This document shows positions 1 to 10,602 of a stretch of DNA of 64,000 bases, one piece after another. The translations under genes and the position numbers were made by a program. Numbering within the stretch: position 1 is the stretch's first letter; each line of letters opens with the position of its first letter. Origin of the DNA: Stromatinia cepivora (Eukaryota > Ascomycota > Leotiomycetes > Helotiales > Sclerotiniaceae); the NCBI GenBank assembly GCA_014898415.1, contig RCTD01000005.1, forward strand, positions 558,001 to 622,000, written 5' to 3'. The notes under the pieces were generated by a model that worked only from the letters and a program-made list of their open reading frames with translations, was not told the origin of the DNA and did not search any database.

Positions 1-1165
1 TTGCAGAGTATTTTGTAGCTGCCTTATCGAACATTGAACTCTTTTCCTCCAAATCTTTCAGGAATGTATGTTCTGGTGAGTTACTTTCTAACGAGCTAGA
101 CGATGATTGTTAGAAAAAGTGACATTACTATGTTGAACAAGTATTTGCTGAACGTTGAAATCACTACTCCAACCATTCTCTAACATAGTGCTTTCAAAAG
201 TTCGAGGACACTTCGAACTTTCACATTCCACCAATTCATGAAAATAAGAACAGTATTTGCGACGAAAAACAAACATACCTCAACAAATCACTGGAATCCT
301 TCCCTGAGATAGTGTTCAGAACGACCTTGTTTGTGAGAACTTCGGCATTTTCTGGGTCCTTGCTGAAAGCTTGTTCCAATGCTGCTTCAGCTTCCTCCAA
401 TCTTCCTAGATGTATTTCCGCGATAGCTTGTGCGACAAGGCTTCGAGTCGACGATGTTGATGGAGCTTGTGCGAGTTCTTCGAAAACATAAAATGCTTGT
501 TGGTATTTCTCACCGCCCTGGACAATATTAGTCAAATGATATTTGTAGATTGGACTCGAGAAACCTACAACTCGAAGTCCCACCCAAGACTCGGCCAAGT
601 TAACCAGCAGGCTATCTTGAGCCCATCTCCTAGCTTGTTGAACTTCCTTGATAGCTAAATCGGTACGGTTTTGTTCCAAGTGGATTTGAACAATGAGAGC
701 CACGGCCTCAACTATTCCCATGGTTAGTTATCCTCCGCTGCTTTAAAATGATCCAAGGGTAGATAACTTACGGTTACCCTGGTGCAATACCAACAATTGT
801 AAAGCTTCTTCGCTCTTTCCCGCAGCTTGTAGCACTGTTCCACCCAATACCTGTACCGTCCCATTGTCGCTCGAGTCCTCCGCTAGCTTAGATATCATCT
901 TGACAGCTTTCTCTTCATCCCCGGCTGCAAATACAGCCAAAGCTCCCACAGCCTTCAACTCCACATCATCTTCCCCTTGTACATCTGCGAGCACATCCTC
1001 AGCTTGTCCGAGTGCGATTTGAGCTCTTAGTGAAATAACGCGCGCTGGGAGTGCATTCTCCGGTGAAAGGGCACTGGTATCGAAATCAATGGCTTCTTGA
1101 TATTGACCCTGGTGAAAATAGTTGTGCAAGTTGAGGAGCTCACCCTCTGCTGAAAATGGATCCAT
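1..1165 (-). CDS. SEC28: Coatomer (COPI) subunit epsilon, 3' end cut by window edge
   Basis: Epsilon-COP is a helical-repeat (TPR-like) subunit that stabilises alpha-COP in the COPI coat for Golgi-to-ER transport. I read three exons: 1165-772, 711-279 and 95 to beyond base 1. Introns 712-771 and 96-278 have GT/AG ends, and the reading frame is continuous across both. The start MDPFSAEGELLNLHNYF, the HQGNLEAVALIVQIH segment created by the first splice, and the C-terminal EEKSSMFDKAA stretch are what I know from fungal epsilon-COP. About 307 codons are present and the family is roughly 290-310 residues, so only the last few residues should be missing. The second intron (183 nt) is longer than its neighbours. 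The next gene is on the same strand, starting more than 100 bp upstream of this start. The family call is firm. The symbol is borrowed from yeast. Confidence 0.93.
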
Positions 1166-1272
1166 GATTGTTTGATTGTGGTTTGGAGAATTAATGTGAA
1201 GATTGAATGTATTGCGAAAGATACGTGTTGAATTGATTCGAGGGTGTCGGAACTTGCCGAGGCCGTTTGAAG

Positions 1273-2078
1273 CTAAAATTCCTGGGGTCGTGACACCAAT
1301 TTGTTGGAGCGAAAACTAATTCCATGAAGACTTCCTGTTCCTATTGCTCCTTGCCATTTACTAAATCTCACATCGTCACGACGTCCATATACCTTCGTTA
1401 CCAATTTCAAAGATCGAAGTCCTCGGGCTTTTGCTTTCACATGGTCCACTACTTTCTTATCGGTAAAGTCTTCGAAAGGGGTTTTTGATTTGCTATCATC
1501 AATGTTATCATCTTCTTCATCAGTTTGAAGCTGCAGTCTAACGTTATCCCAAAACGCTCTGATTTGAAGTTCTCCGCGGTAGTCATCAAAAGTCATTTGT
1601 ATACCAGGTCGGGCTGGTTTGCTTGGCGGCATTCTCCGCACTTCTTCCCGTAATCTCATTAGGAGTTCGTTTCCCTAGATCATGGGTATCTAAGTTAGTT
1701 TAGGTTGCCCAAGATACCTGTCGCTCAGAGGGAAATTGAAGTGAATGCACCAACCAGTTTTTCGTCGATATTCTCGTCGCCCTCTAAGCACCTCATCAAT
1801 GGTCCAGTCATGAAGAAGTTTCGGTAGTTCTGTAGTAACTGTTCGTATGTATACTTTTGATGAGGGTATAAAGTTTGTTGCTGAATATCTTCATCACCCA
1901 AACTTTTCAAGGGAACTTCTCTGGACTTTTGCCTCGTTGCTTTACTTCGTGCTTCAATGTTCTTTTTTACTGCCATGGCATTCAGCAGCTTGAAGTCAGT
2001 AATGATCGGATGCAGTTTGGCCTCGATCCCTCTACGTTTGCAAAGCTCGAAAGTATATTTATTCTCTTCGGTCGACAT
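1273..2078 (-). CDS. Conserved hypothetical protein, two exons
   Basis: Two exons, 2078-1755 and 1674-1273, give a 241-residue protein. The intron (1675-1754) uses a GTTGGT donor, contains an ACTAAC branch site, ends CTAG and keeps phase 0. Reading straight through the donor instead gives a stop eight codons later, so splicing is needed. I do not recognise the family. The protein is charged and basic in the middle (KKNIEARSKATRQKSRE), has no signal peptide or membrane span, and carries an acidic patch (TDEEDDNIDDSKSK) before a lysine-rich segment. It lies between epsilon-COP and a divergently transcribed kinase gene, sharing a 319-bp intergenic region with the kinase start. A nuclear or cytosolic protein is likely from composition only. 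Confidence 0.72.
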
Positions 2079-2397
2079 TTCTTATTTATAGAATATTGAT
2101 GAAAAAAGGTGAGCTGATTTTTAGACTCTGTTAATTCATATCTGCTTGGCTTTACATTGATGACTGGCATAGAGCTTAGATTCACATGTTGAATTCTAGA
2201 AGTATGATTCACACATAAATCTTTACAATATACTTTCACAATTCTGGAAATGATCACAATATATCTTCTTCGTTTTCTGTTCGTTGCTCCGTACCTCTCT
2301 TCAAACTCCCAACATATATCGCATAACACCTTTTATATTCTCGGGCACAACTTTCCGGGTATCGAATCTTTTTTTTTTGTTCAAGGCTACCCGCAAG

Positions 2398-3870
2398 ATG
2401 ATAAACCCACTCATCCCAGAAATGACAAATGTGCCTACGGGGTGGGAAGCTTTTCTTGATGATAATGATCGAGTTTATTTCCGTGGTCCCGACAAAAAGA
2501 CGACTTATGTTCATCCTATGTTAGGTTTGATTCCAAAGCCTTGGCATCTTAAGGTTGATAGGTCTCTCCCAAATCCTCGTGAATATTATTACAACACGCA
2601 TACGAAGGAAAGGTCACAGAACAATCCACGTTTCAATGAAGACGTGATGAACTCACAACTTCTCGGTGTCTCGAGAGTGGTTCGAGAATCCGCAACTTTA
2701 ACCAAGAATTCCATAGGAACTCTCGAAAAGTCACGACACTCTCATATCAAGAATAAGGACATACGGGATCAGTATAAAATCGTGCATACGATTGACAGCG
2801 GGGACGGCGGCCTAGGCGGCATGAATGGCGGCGTGCACGTTGTGCGACTCAAGGCCACCGGCGCGCTCTACGTTGAGAAGAGATTTAAGAAAGATGCATT
2901 GCAAACTTGGAAAGGAAAGCCTGGACTTGGCGTAGTCGAAATTCTGATTACCCATAGAGTGAAACATGGTGGTCTCGCAGGTTATATCAATGCTTTCATA
3001 GCCCCGGATATGGTCCATCCAACTAGCGCATCCTTATACCTCGAGTTTTGCAATTTAGGATCTCTGGATGACCTTATAAGATGTTATGCTCAACGTTTGG
3101 GAACAAGAGATGAGGCTCGCGTGCCTGAGCGCTTTGTTTGGCATGCTATTATTGGACTTTGCGATGCCCTTTCCTATCTTTGGGGTGGAAAGTCATTTAT
3201 AACCAATGACAAGCACAGGGGGTCCGGACCAGAAAAGGGCTGGAAACCAATTTTGCATCGCGATATGAAGCCTGATAATATTCTCATGCGGTCGAGATCG
3301 GAGAATACATCCAAGTATCCCTATCTGGTCATAAGTGACTTTGGCATGGTCACTGATGATTATGAGCAGGGATCCGGAACATGTGGAACGGCATTTTTCT
3401 GGGCGCCTGAACTTCTCTGGGATCCTCCTGCAATGACCAAGCGACAGCTTGAAAACTTTCCTCCAAACCAATATCACACTCATGAAAGCGATCTCTATTC
3501 ACTTGGGGCTTCTATATACAATCTTTGCAAGCCCATAAACGTAATCATTCATGGAATACATTGGCAAGGAGCATTCTCACACATTAACATCGAATCATAC
3601 CCAAATGATCCCACGAAGAAAGATCTGTGGTTACAGTCTCAAAAATGTCGCAAATCAGACTTGGACATTGGTACATTCTACTCAAATTACCTCAGAGAGA
3701 CTATCAGGAAAATCACTGCTTGGAAACCCAACCGAAGAGGTGCTGCTCATCAACTCGAAAACACACTCCTTCCTACCGTAAAAGCGGCTGGCTATGATGC
3801 AGAAGAATTCAGCCCGAGTGAGGTGCTTCCGGTATGGGCTATCAAAATGCACGACTACCATGCTAGATGA
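2398..3870 (+). CDS. Tandem WW-like domains plus serine/threonine protein kinase
   Basis: Single-exon, 490 residues from the ATG at 2398, which follows a T-rich leader. In-frame ATGs at 2284 and 2422 are alternatives. Residues about 11-44 look like a WW domain (TGWEAFLDDNDRVYFRG, then TTYVHP). A second, weaker one follows at about 52-82 (PWHLK...YYYNTHTKERSQNNP). The kinase domain starts near residue 130. The candidate VAIK-type lysine is Lys161, the catalytic loop HRDMKPDN begins at His287, DFG starts at Asp314, and the activation segment ends FFWAPELLW. All catalytic residues are therefore present and activity is expected. The glycine loop (DSGDGGLGGMNGGVHVV) is unusually glycine-rich. A long insert separates helix-C from the HRD loop. 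Overall it resembles NEK-like fungal kinases. WW domains bind proline motifs, so the N-terminus probably recruits substrates; that is inference. Confidence 0.85.
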   Translation: MINPLIPEMTNVPTGWEAFLDDNDRVYFRGPDKKTTYVHPMLGLIPKPWHLKVDRSLPNPREYYYNTHTKERSQNNPRFNEDVMNSQLLGVSRVVRESATLTKNSIGTLEKSRHSHIKNKDIRDQYKIVHTIDSGDGGLGGMNGGVHVVRLKATGALYVEKRFKKDALQTWKGKPGLGVVEILITHRVKHGGLAGYINAFIAPDMVHPTSASLYLEFCNLGSLDDLIRCYAQRLGTRDEARVPERFVWHAIIGLCDALSYLWGGKSFITNDKHRGSGPEKGWKPILHRDMKPDNILMRSRSENTSKYPYLVISDFGMVTDDYEQGSGTCGTAFFWAPELLWDPPAMTKRQLENFPPNQYHTHESDLYSLGASIYNLCKPINVIIHGIHWQGAFSHINIESYPNDPTKKDLWLQSQKCRKSDLDIGTFYSNYLRETIRKITAWKPNRRGAAHQLENTLLPTVKAAGYDAEEFSPSEVLPVWAIKMHDYHAR

Positions 3871-4864
3871 CCCATATTAGCAATTACGATAGTGCCAGTG
3901 GAATAGGGGATTTCGGTATTTTGCCAGCAAACTACACGCTTTCGGGGTTTGGTGCATGGCTTTGGGTGGTATTTTCATTCACAGGCAAAATACGTTGCTA
4001 CCTGGAAAATATTTCGTGTACGATCGTTTCTTTTGCCTTTTCATTTCGAGGATCATGGGTCTTCGAGAATAAGATAGCTAATACTAGTACAACGAAACTT
4101 TCGTTGCCTTTCAATCGATTTTCCTGTATATTTCTTGTTTGTTATACAAACCTTATAATGCTGCTTGTCAAAAGCAAGCCATACAGAACGTCTCACCAAC
4201 CTAAAGATATAAAATACTCAGTACAACAATGAAATCTTGGACTATTGCAGTGGGTGAAGAGCAGAGTATTGATGGGAAAGGAGTGCTCTCGAAGATCTTG
4301 GTACTGCGAAGAGAATATTGATAGGTAGATAGATAGCATTACTAATATATCATACATTGAACATAACCTTACCATCAAATGATTGGCTGTTAATAGTTAT
4401 GTTTGATTGGGTGAAACTTTCATGCTAAACCAATCCCTCCAACAACAATATCATAGGAACCGAGGATCTGGATAGAAAAAGAAGAACTCGAGAAGTAAGA
4501 AAACTATTAGCCATGGCTGCTTAAACCGTCAAGATTAATGTACTCATTTCACCAAATTTGAGTTTGTAATTTTAGTTGATCTTATTTAATTAAATGTCAC
4601 GTGCAAAATTCACTTCCTCTTTCCTTGCCGCTTTTCAAGTTTACCTAGAATTACCTAGTGCTCGGCAAAATTAAAGACCTTCAGCCTCGAAAAGAGCCTT
4701 GTCAGGCTACGAAGCCTTACACAATAACATCTTCCATCAATATATCTCAAAATCTCTCAATCAATTATCCTGACTTTGAGATAATCAGAAAGAGCTTTGC
4801 TTCTAATCTATCGACTTTTCCTGAACCTTTGATAGCATTCGATATCGCATTGTGCGACGATCAG
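3871..4864. other. Intergenic: kinase 3' flank and promoter of caspase-like gene
   Basis: No gene supported. Open frames here (for example 3867-4232 and 4658-4957) lack codon character and splice logic. The 4.5-4.86 kb part is rich in pyrimidines and short AT tracts, as expected for a promoter and leader. A short GATA-tetranucleotide run (atagatagatag) lies near 4320. Confidence 0.5.
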
Positions 4865-7547
4865 ATGGAGCCTTCCAGCAAAAAACGACGTCTCGCACCC
4901 AAAGTTGCCGAGCAATCTACTCAAGAACAGGTAAACAATTCATCGCAATGTATCTGATATATCTTACTAACGGGCAATTCAGTCATCCCAAGCTAGGTAT
5001 GATTATAAAGCTATGCCGAATCTACAAGAGCCCGCACCTTCGAACGAGCGGAGTGACTTCGAGTCTTTCGCCCGTCATTTACAAGATGCGGCCATGCTTA
5101 TCTATGCGCAAGCAAATCGATCTCCATACAAGGGTGTTACAGTACTTCTGCTGAGATGGGAAGAAGATTTGAGTGTCGAGCAAGATCTTTTGCTCCTGCA
5201 GAAAGTTTTCCAAGAACGCTTCAATTTTCATACCGAGTCCTGGAATATCCCTAGTGGCCCAAATCCTAACATTAAACTTGTCAAGCAACTTGCACATCAT
5301 ATTGAGTTGACTGCGCCTAATAATCTTTTGATTGTCTACTATGCCGGTTATGGGTTTGTGGGTTCGGATCATCAATTATATTGGGCCTGGTAAGATTTAG
5401 AGCTTATCGAGCCTTGTGACTTATCGCTGATGCGCAATAGCAATTCGCACGAAGAGGCACCAAAATTTAAGTGGGAAGGTATCAAATATTTACTTGAGGA
5501 CGCCCAACCGGATGTTTTACTTTTACTTGACTCTTGCGCTACTACGGATTCATCCGTTGCAGGAAGCCAAGGCATTAAGCAGGGAATTGCTGCATACAGT
5601 CCAGATCAGGCTACACGTGAACCAGGAACACGATCGTTTACCTATCACTTGTCGGAAGCTCTTAATAAACTTGGTACTGGCCGTCCTTTCAGTACCCAAC
5701 GACTCCATGAGGAGATCATTTCACAAAAGCATAATGGATTTCTGGCACACACTGGACTTACAAATGGAGCAGGAAAGGCAGCTTCGACCAACGAGCGAAT
5801 GCCAGTATCTTTCTCCTTAACCCCTGGATCATTGCAAAGCATTTCACTATCCCCTCTAAGCCAGGCTCCAAGACCAAGTACGTCGATGGGATCGGCAGCA
5901 GATTCTCCAGAAAATAATGCCCAAGGATCAAACACCGATGAACCAATCAAGGCCAACTCAAATTCTGACCTGACTTTTGAAGAAGTCAGGGCATTGGTTT
6001 GTACAACTTTCGTTGGAGAACCCAGTCAAGATATGGCATCTTTTAAGCAGTGGCTTCACAATACTCCCTTGGCAGCATCAAAAATTGCTGTTGAAGGCAT
6101 GTTTCACGGACCGCCTACCATTCTCCTTGTTTCTATGCCAATTGCAGTGTGGAACGTTCTGGCCGCAGAAGGAATTTGTTTGTTCTTGGGTTACATAAAT
6201 TCTCACAACATGACGACGGATTATCAACATCTGATTGGAGCAATTTCCCCTGTCAACAAAGCAGCAACTTCCAAGGAATTGGAGGACGGTAAAATCCTAC
6301 TTGAAGCTCGTGAGGCTGCTGCATCTACACCTCTGATGACCAGACATGAATCAGTTCAACAAGAGCCAGCCAGACAACAAGAAATTATTCAACAAACTCC
6401 TTCTCGACAGGAACCTTTAAGACAAGATCCGATCAATTCAACTCCTCAATCAATTCCTCAAGTATTATATCCTGATACCAGTGTATCAAATCTCCCAGAG
6501 CATACAGATGACGTCGAAACCTCCGTCGAGATGCATGAAGCAGCTGAGCAACTCAAGGCTTTGAGTCATGTACGACATGTCAGTCATGATCATCTAACTC
6601 CAAATGACAGAAATCACTCTCATATAACAGCCGAAGATTCGCCAGGTCTCAGAAGTGGTCGGGAAGAATCAGCATCATCACAAGATCAGGGTGAATCTGG
6701 TGCAGAGGATCAAATGTACTCGGAATTAAATTCACCTGCTTCCAGACCTAAGCCCCGGAGGTCGTCACAAAAGCAAGGTCCTAAGCAAGATACCCGATGT
6801 TCAATGTGCAGTCATGCACCGTTCAAAGATTCCTCTTCCTTGCGAAAACATATTGCTGCAGCACACACAAGACCATTCCCATGCGCTTTCTCTTTTGCCG
6901 GATGCGCAAGCACTTTCGGCTCTAAAAACGAATGGAAACGCCACATCGCTTCTCAACATCTTTGCTTGACATATTATCGCTGCTCTTCTTGTCCTCAAAG
7001 CACTGTTGAAGGCAAAGGCAATGAATTCAACCGCAAAGATCTCTTTACTCAACATCTCCGACGTATGCATGCGCCTTTTGCAATCAAGAAAGCTCTTGCC
7101 AAAGGCGACTCCAAACTGCAACTTGAATGGGAAACTCATGTTAAGGAAATGCAAGCTTCGTGTTTAGTAACTAGAAGACAGCCACCTCAAAGGTCCGCAT
7201 GCCCCAAACCAGATTGCTCAAATGTGTTTGAGGGTGCGGGTAGCTGGGATGACTGGACTGAACATGTGGGTAGGCATATGGAGAAAGGAGAAGCAAATAG
7301 GTTGGGTGTTGATAAGCACTTGGCGAGATGGGCGCTTGATGAAGCCATTATTGAACCCAAGGGAGATGGATCTAATGAATACAGGTTATGTGGTACAGAG
7401 AGAGAAGGTAGTGGTGTGTTGACTGGTAATGGAAATGCAAGCGGCTACTATTCGGATGGTGGTGGAAAGAAGGAAGTAGATGGCTCCAAAGATGGGATTG
7501 AGAGCCTCATGGGCTTGACAGGTGATAGTATGGTCATTGACGGTTGA
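4865..7547 (+). CDS. Caspase-like (peptidase C14 fold) domain fused to C2H2 zinc fingers
   Basis: Three exons (4865-4930, 4983-5389, 5441-7547) encode 859 residues. Introns of 52 and 51 nt have GT/AG ends; the first has a perfect TTACTAAC branch site. The N-terminus is basic (SSKKRRLAPK, possible nuclear signal). Residues about 60-200 look like a caspase-like fold: strand-plus-motif NNLLIVYYAGYG, then DVLLLLDSCA. The cysteine of the DSC motif (Cys190) is kept. The position where metacaspases have the catalytic histidine (GHG) is Tyr145, so a normal Cys-His dyad is missing and proteolysis is doubtful. A long polar Gln/Pro/Ser linker follows. From residue about 611 come four zinc-finger-like C2H2 units (CSMC...HIAAAH, CAFSFAGC...HIASQH, CSSC...HLRRMH, CPKPDC...HVGRH). 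Pairing of such caspase-like modules with C2H2 fingers is seen in filamentous fungi. The job is unknown; regulation of gene expression or cell death are possibilities only. Confidence 0.85.
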
Positions 7548-8435
7548 GGAATTTACCATGGTGAATTGTCCGGGAGCTGAGGATATTTGAGACAAGAATC
7601 GAGAAACAAAAGGGTCATTTCCAAACTACGCGTTCTTGGGATAGTTTTCTACGTTATCGTTGTCTGATATCAGATCAAAGTTTTGGGTGGTCGCTTTTGT
7701 TTGGTTAGCATTGTGTGTTAGCATTGTGTTGTCCTGGCTCCAAGTCTCGCTCTCTTTCATCACGTTTTCGTGTACTCGGTGAATGGCGAAATTGCTCTTT
7801 TTATTTAGTGTATGGATGGATGCACGGATGGTCTTTAGGAACAATATCTTAAGGATATATTCTTATTTGGGATCTATGCAAGCAAGGGCGAAGGTATGGA
7901 TGGGATTGGTTGGGTGGAATTATTCGTTAGGGATATGAAATGAAAAATGCTTCCTTTCTTTTCTTTAGATTTGGGAGTTGTGTTCCATTGTGCTTTAGTT
8001 GGTGGTGAGGTGTGAGGTGAACAAAAGCTGTGATGATTAGGGGTGATCATCTTGCATATTGGTCAGTCATCTTTGTTTGAGTGACTTGCTTGCTTCATGT
8101 ATGATCTTGCATTTTGAGTTTAGCACCTTCATTGGTTGTAAAAATTTCTTATTCCCCCTTATTTTGTTTGTGAATTTATCTACTTTTCCATATCCCCTAT
8201 TTGACTTATCATTCTTCATTCTCTATTTCTCTTTTCAACCAAACGAATCCAAATACAAATCTGCAAGTGCATCAATTAACAACACAATAATTGACCGAGA
8301 ACTGTCTTGACTGCCAATTTGATGGAATATCTATGTTTGATTTATCATTTTCATACAGTGTCTACAGTATATACACCTCTAATGTTACTACCAATGTATC
8401 CTCAAAATGTAAAACTTGCGCATCCCATCTTCTTC
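7548..8435. other. Intergenic, no gene seen
   Basis: Downstream flank of the zinc-finger gene and of the decayed transporter, which converge here. ORFs at 7626-7844 and 8059-8310 look random. The stretch is T-rich on the plus strand and shows nothing I can name. Confidence 0.4.
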
Positions 8436-9790
8436 ACTACCTATGCTTTGATATTATCACATGCACTCCCTCTCCTAATTCTCTTTCCCATGCCCACAAT
8501 ATCCACGGTACAGGCAACAAGCCCAAAGCTATAGATACCAATAAACTCATAACCCACGCAAGTCCCAAGTTCTCATACATTTGTAATGTGAATAATGGAA
8601 ATACTGCTCCTAAAATATATCTCAAAAGTCTATTTCTGTAAGTGTTGATGCTCCGGTTAATGCTTGATAGGTGTTAAGTGTCAATCAAATAATTTGCTGA
8701 TGCCATATGATCCACTGATATTAGTTTCAAGCTTTGTGGAGAAGGGGACAGTCAAAACTATTAATAAATATTGATAAATTTCTCTACGTCAAAGGTAATA
8801 GTCGGCTCTCACAAACGGCCGACTAGTTCCTAGTCGGGGAAAGCGAATGTCCCCTTACCCAATTTTGATGTAAAATATACCCAAACCCAGAATTATTATC
8901 GAAAAATCTTATTTTTGATACACAACTATAAATTTTTTATTATTAGATTCGTATTATCAACTTGAAATCGATGAAATATAAAAATTATTATATCAATTCG
9001 AAATTTGATCAAGTTATTCATATATTATAGCTAGCGGGACAATCGCTTTCCCCGACTAGGAACTAGTCGGCTGTTTGTGAGAGCCGACTATTACAGCTCC
9101 AATAACTGGCATAGTCTAATGAACGTCCTCCCTCGCAGTGCGAGGCTCGCACTCCAAAACAATCTCATCGGCAACCCAAAACTTCCAATCATCGGAAAGC
9201 ATTTGGGCAAGATACAATTCATCGAGTAACTATTGATCCTTAGAAAATATTATTTCCGCAGGGTACAAACGATATTCCGGCGCCACAATCCATAATCTTC
9301 CCTTCTCATGTGGTTTCTTAACAAGAGGTTGATAATAATAAGTGTTACAAGCGAGAACTGTAAAAATAGCTAGAAATCATCTAACCCCTATCGCTAAAAA
9401 CATTAATACACTCTCTTGAAGAGAGTCTCTTCAACATTAAGTCCATATAACGTCTCGAAAACATACGGCAAAGCAGTAAAGAAACTAAAGAGTGCGGAGA
9501 AATTGAATGGGACGATGGATTCGGTAATAAGCATGTGGATTGGTCGGGGAGGGTAACTTTTAGGAGGAATTTAAGTTTTGCAGCGCCGAAGAGAAAGCGG
9601 GATGGGGGGGGGGGGAGGTTGGTTGAGAGATTGGCGCGGCGTGTGAGGATAATTGAGTGTGGGATTCCGTTGGAGGTTAGGAGAAGAGGGAGGAAGGAAA
9701 ATATGGAGAAAAAGATTAGAGTCTATTGGATCCAGTGCCAGGATTTGCGGACGCTGATGAAGGAACATATTACTAGTCTTTTGTACACGA
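8436..9790 (-). pseudogene. Decayed MFS multidrug-type transporter
   Basis: Pieces of a major facilitator (DHA1/polyamine-type) transporter occur in correct order on the minus strand but in different frames. TESIVPFNFSALFSFFTA with PYVFETLYGLN is at about 9535-9440. PMIGSFGLPMRLFWSA, the usual tail of the loop before a late span, is at about 9205-9150. VHxTMPVIGA at about 9115-9094 has TAG where this family has Trp. The last two spans are at 8630-8440 (GAVFPLFTLQMYENLG ... LPVPWILWAWERELG). Between them are several indels, an in-frame TAG and a 294-bp miniature element inserted just after the VIGA codons. A C10 tract on the coding strand near 9605 is another likely slippage site. The N-terminal half is not recognisable. 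This is a non-functional relic, read from family motifs I know. Confidence 0.75.
8798..9091. mobile_element. 294-bp MITE with long inverted ends, TA target duplication
   Basis: The left end ATAGTCGGCTCTCACAAACG (8798 on) is repeated in inverse at the right end, finishing at 9091. The arms match for about 60 bp including a second motif, CCGACTAGTTCCTAGTCGGGG, itself palindromic. TA flanks both sides (8796-8797 and 9092-9093), as in Tc1/mariner-type insertions. The interior is AT-rich with no coding capacity. It lies within the MFS relic, so it inserted into that gene or its remains. Confidence 0.85.
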
Positions 9791-10602
9791 TTAGTAATTT
9801 TCTTTTACTCCCGGAGGTGTTAATACCATATTAGTATTCAACGAGCCTCTTCCCCCCCTTTTTTTTAAAAAAAAAAAAAAATTAAATCTCACCCCAAAGC
9901 AAACCCAAAAACGAACTCATAACACAACATACCACGCACTAGGCCTTACTCTCACCCTCACCCTCACTTCCACTCAAAACAACCCGCAATTCCCCAATAC
10001 TAACAGCTCCAACCCCGATCGCGGGACTATAAGACATATGTACCTGCGAAAAGGAGGGGGATGGAAAGAATATAAAGACTGTATATCTTCTGGTAAAGCA
10101 GCAACGGAGTGTGAAGATGCAAAGATGCAATTAAGGGGAGGGAAAGTATGGGGGTGGGTTTGCGATTGAGGGATTTGGGAGGGGTGCTAAGAGAGGGGGC
10201 GGGGCGGGATAAGTGGTAGTGTGATGGAGGTTCTGAGTGGGGGGTGGCGATGGGGCGGATGGTGTGGTGTGACAGTTTTGGGTGGCGGATGGGAGGGAAG
10301 TGGTGGGGAGGGGAAGATTCAAGATTTTTGGGGGTTGGTTGGATGGGTGAGTATTTGCAGTTGGATTATGGGTGTTGGGATGGGAATGGCATATTGTGTG
10401 ATGGCTGTTGCTAACATTACCATATACCATATTCCAAAGTTGTACTGTGATTCTGGGCTACCCATCTATCACTCAAATTCTAATCCGGCCGCGGACCAAA
10501 AGATAAGGTTTGTTACTCTTATGTTTATTTGATATACAATAGCTTAAACTTAAAGAGAATATTAGAAATATAAAGACGTACTCAGATCAGAAGTGTATAA
10601 GG
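9791..10602. other. Low-complexity intergenic tract
   Basis: Contains a C6 then T8 then A14 run (9855-9881) and, at 10130-10340, a plus strand very rich in G (many runs of three to five G). No gene is supported; the frames at 9939-10130, 10131-10430 and 10221-10532 are by-products of this skew. Part may be the eroded N-terminal half of the MFS relic, but I found no family motif. Confidence 0.4.

Noticed and set aside
5645..5956. Minus ORFs inside the zinc-finger gene
   Set aside because: Antisense frames of a confidently coding exon with no start context.
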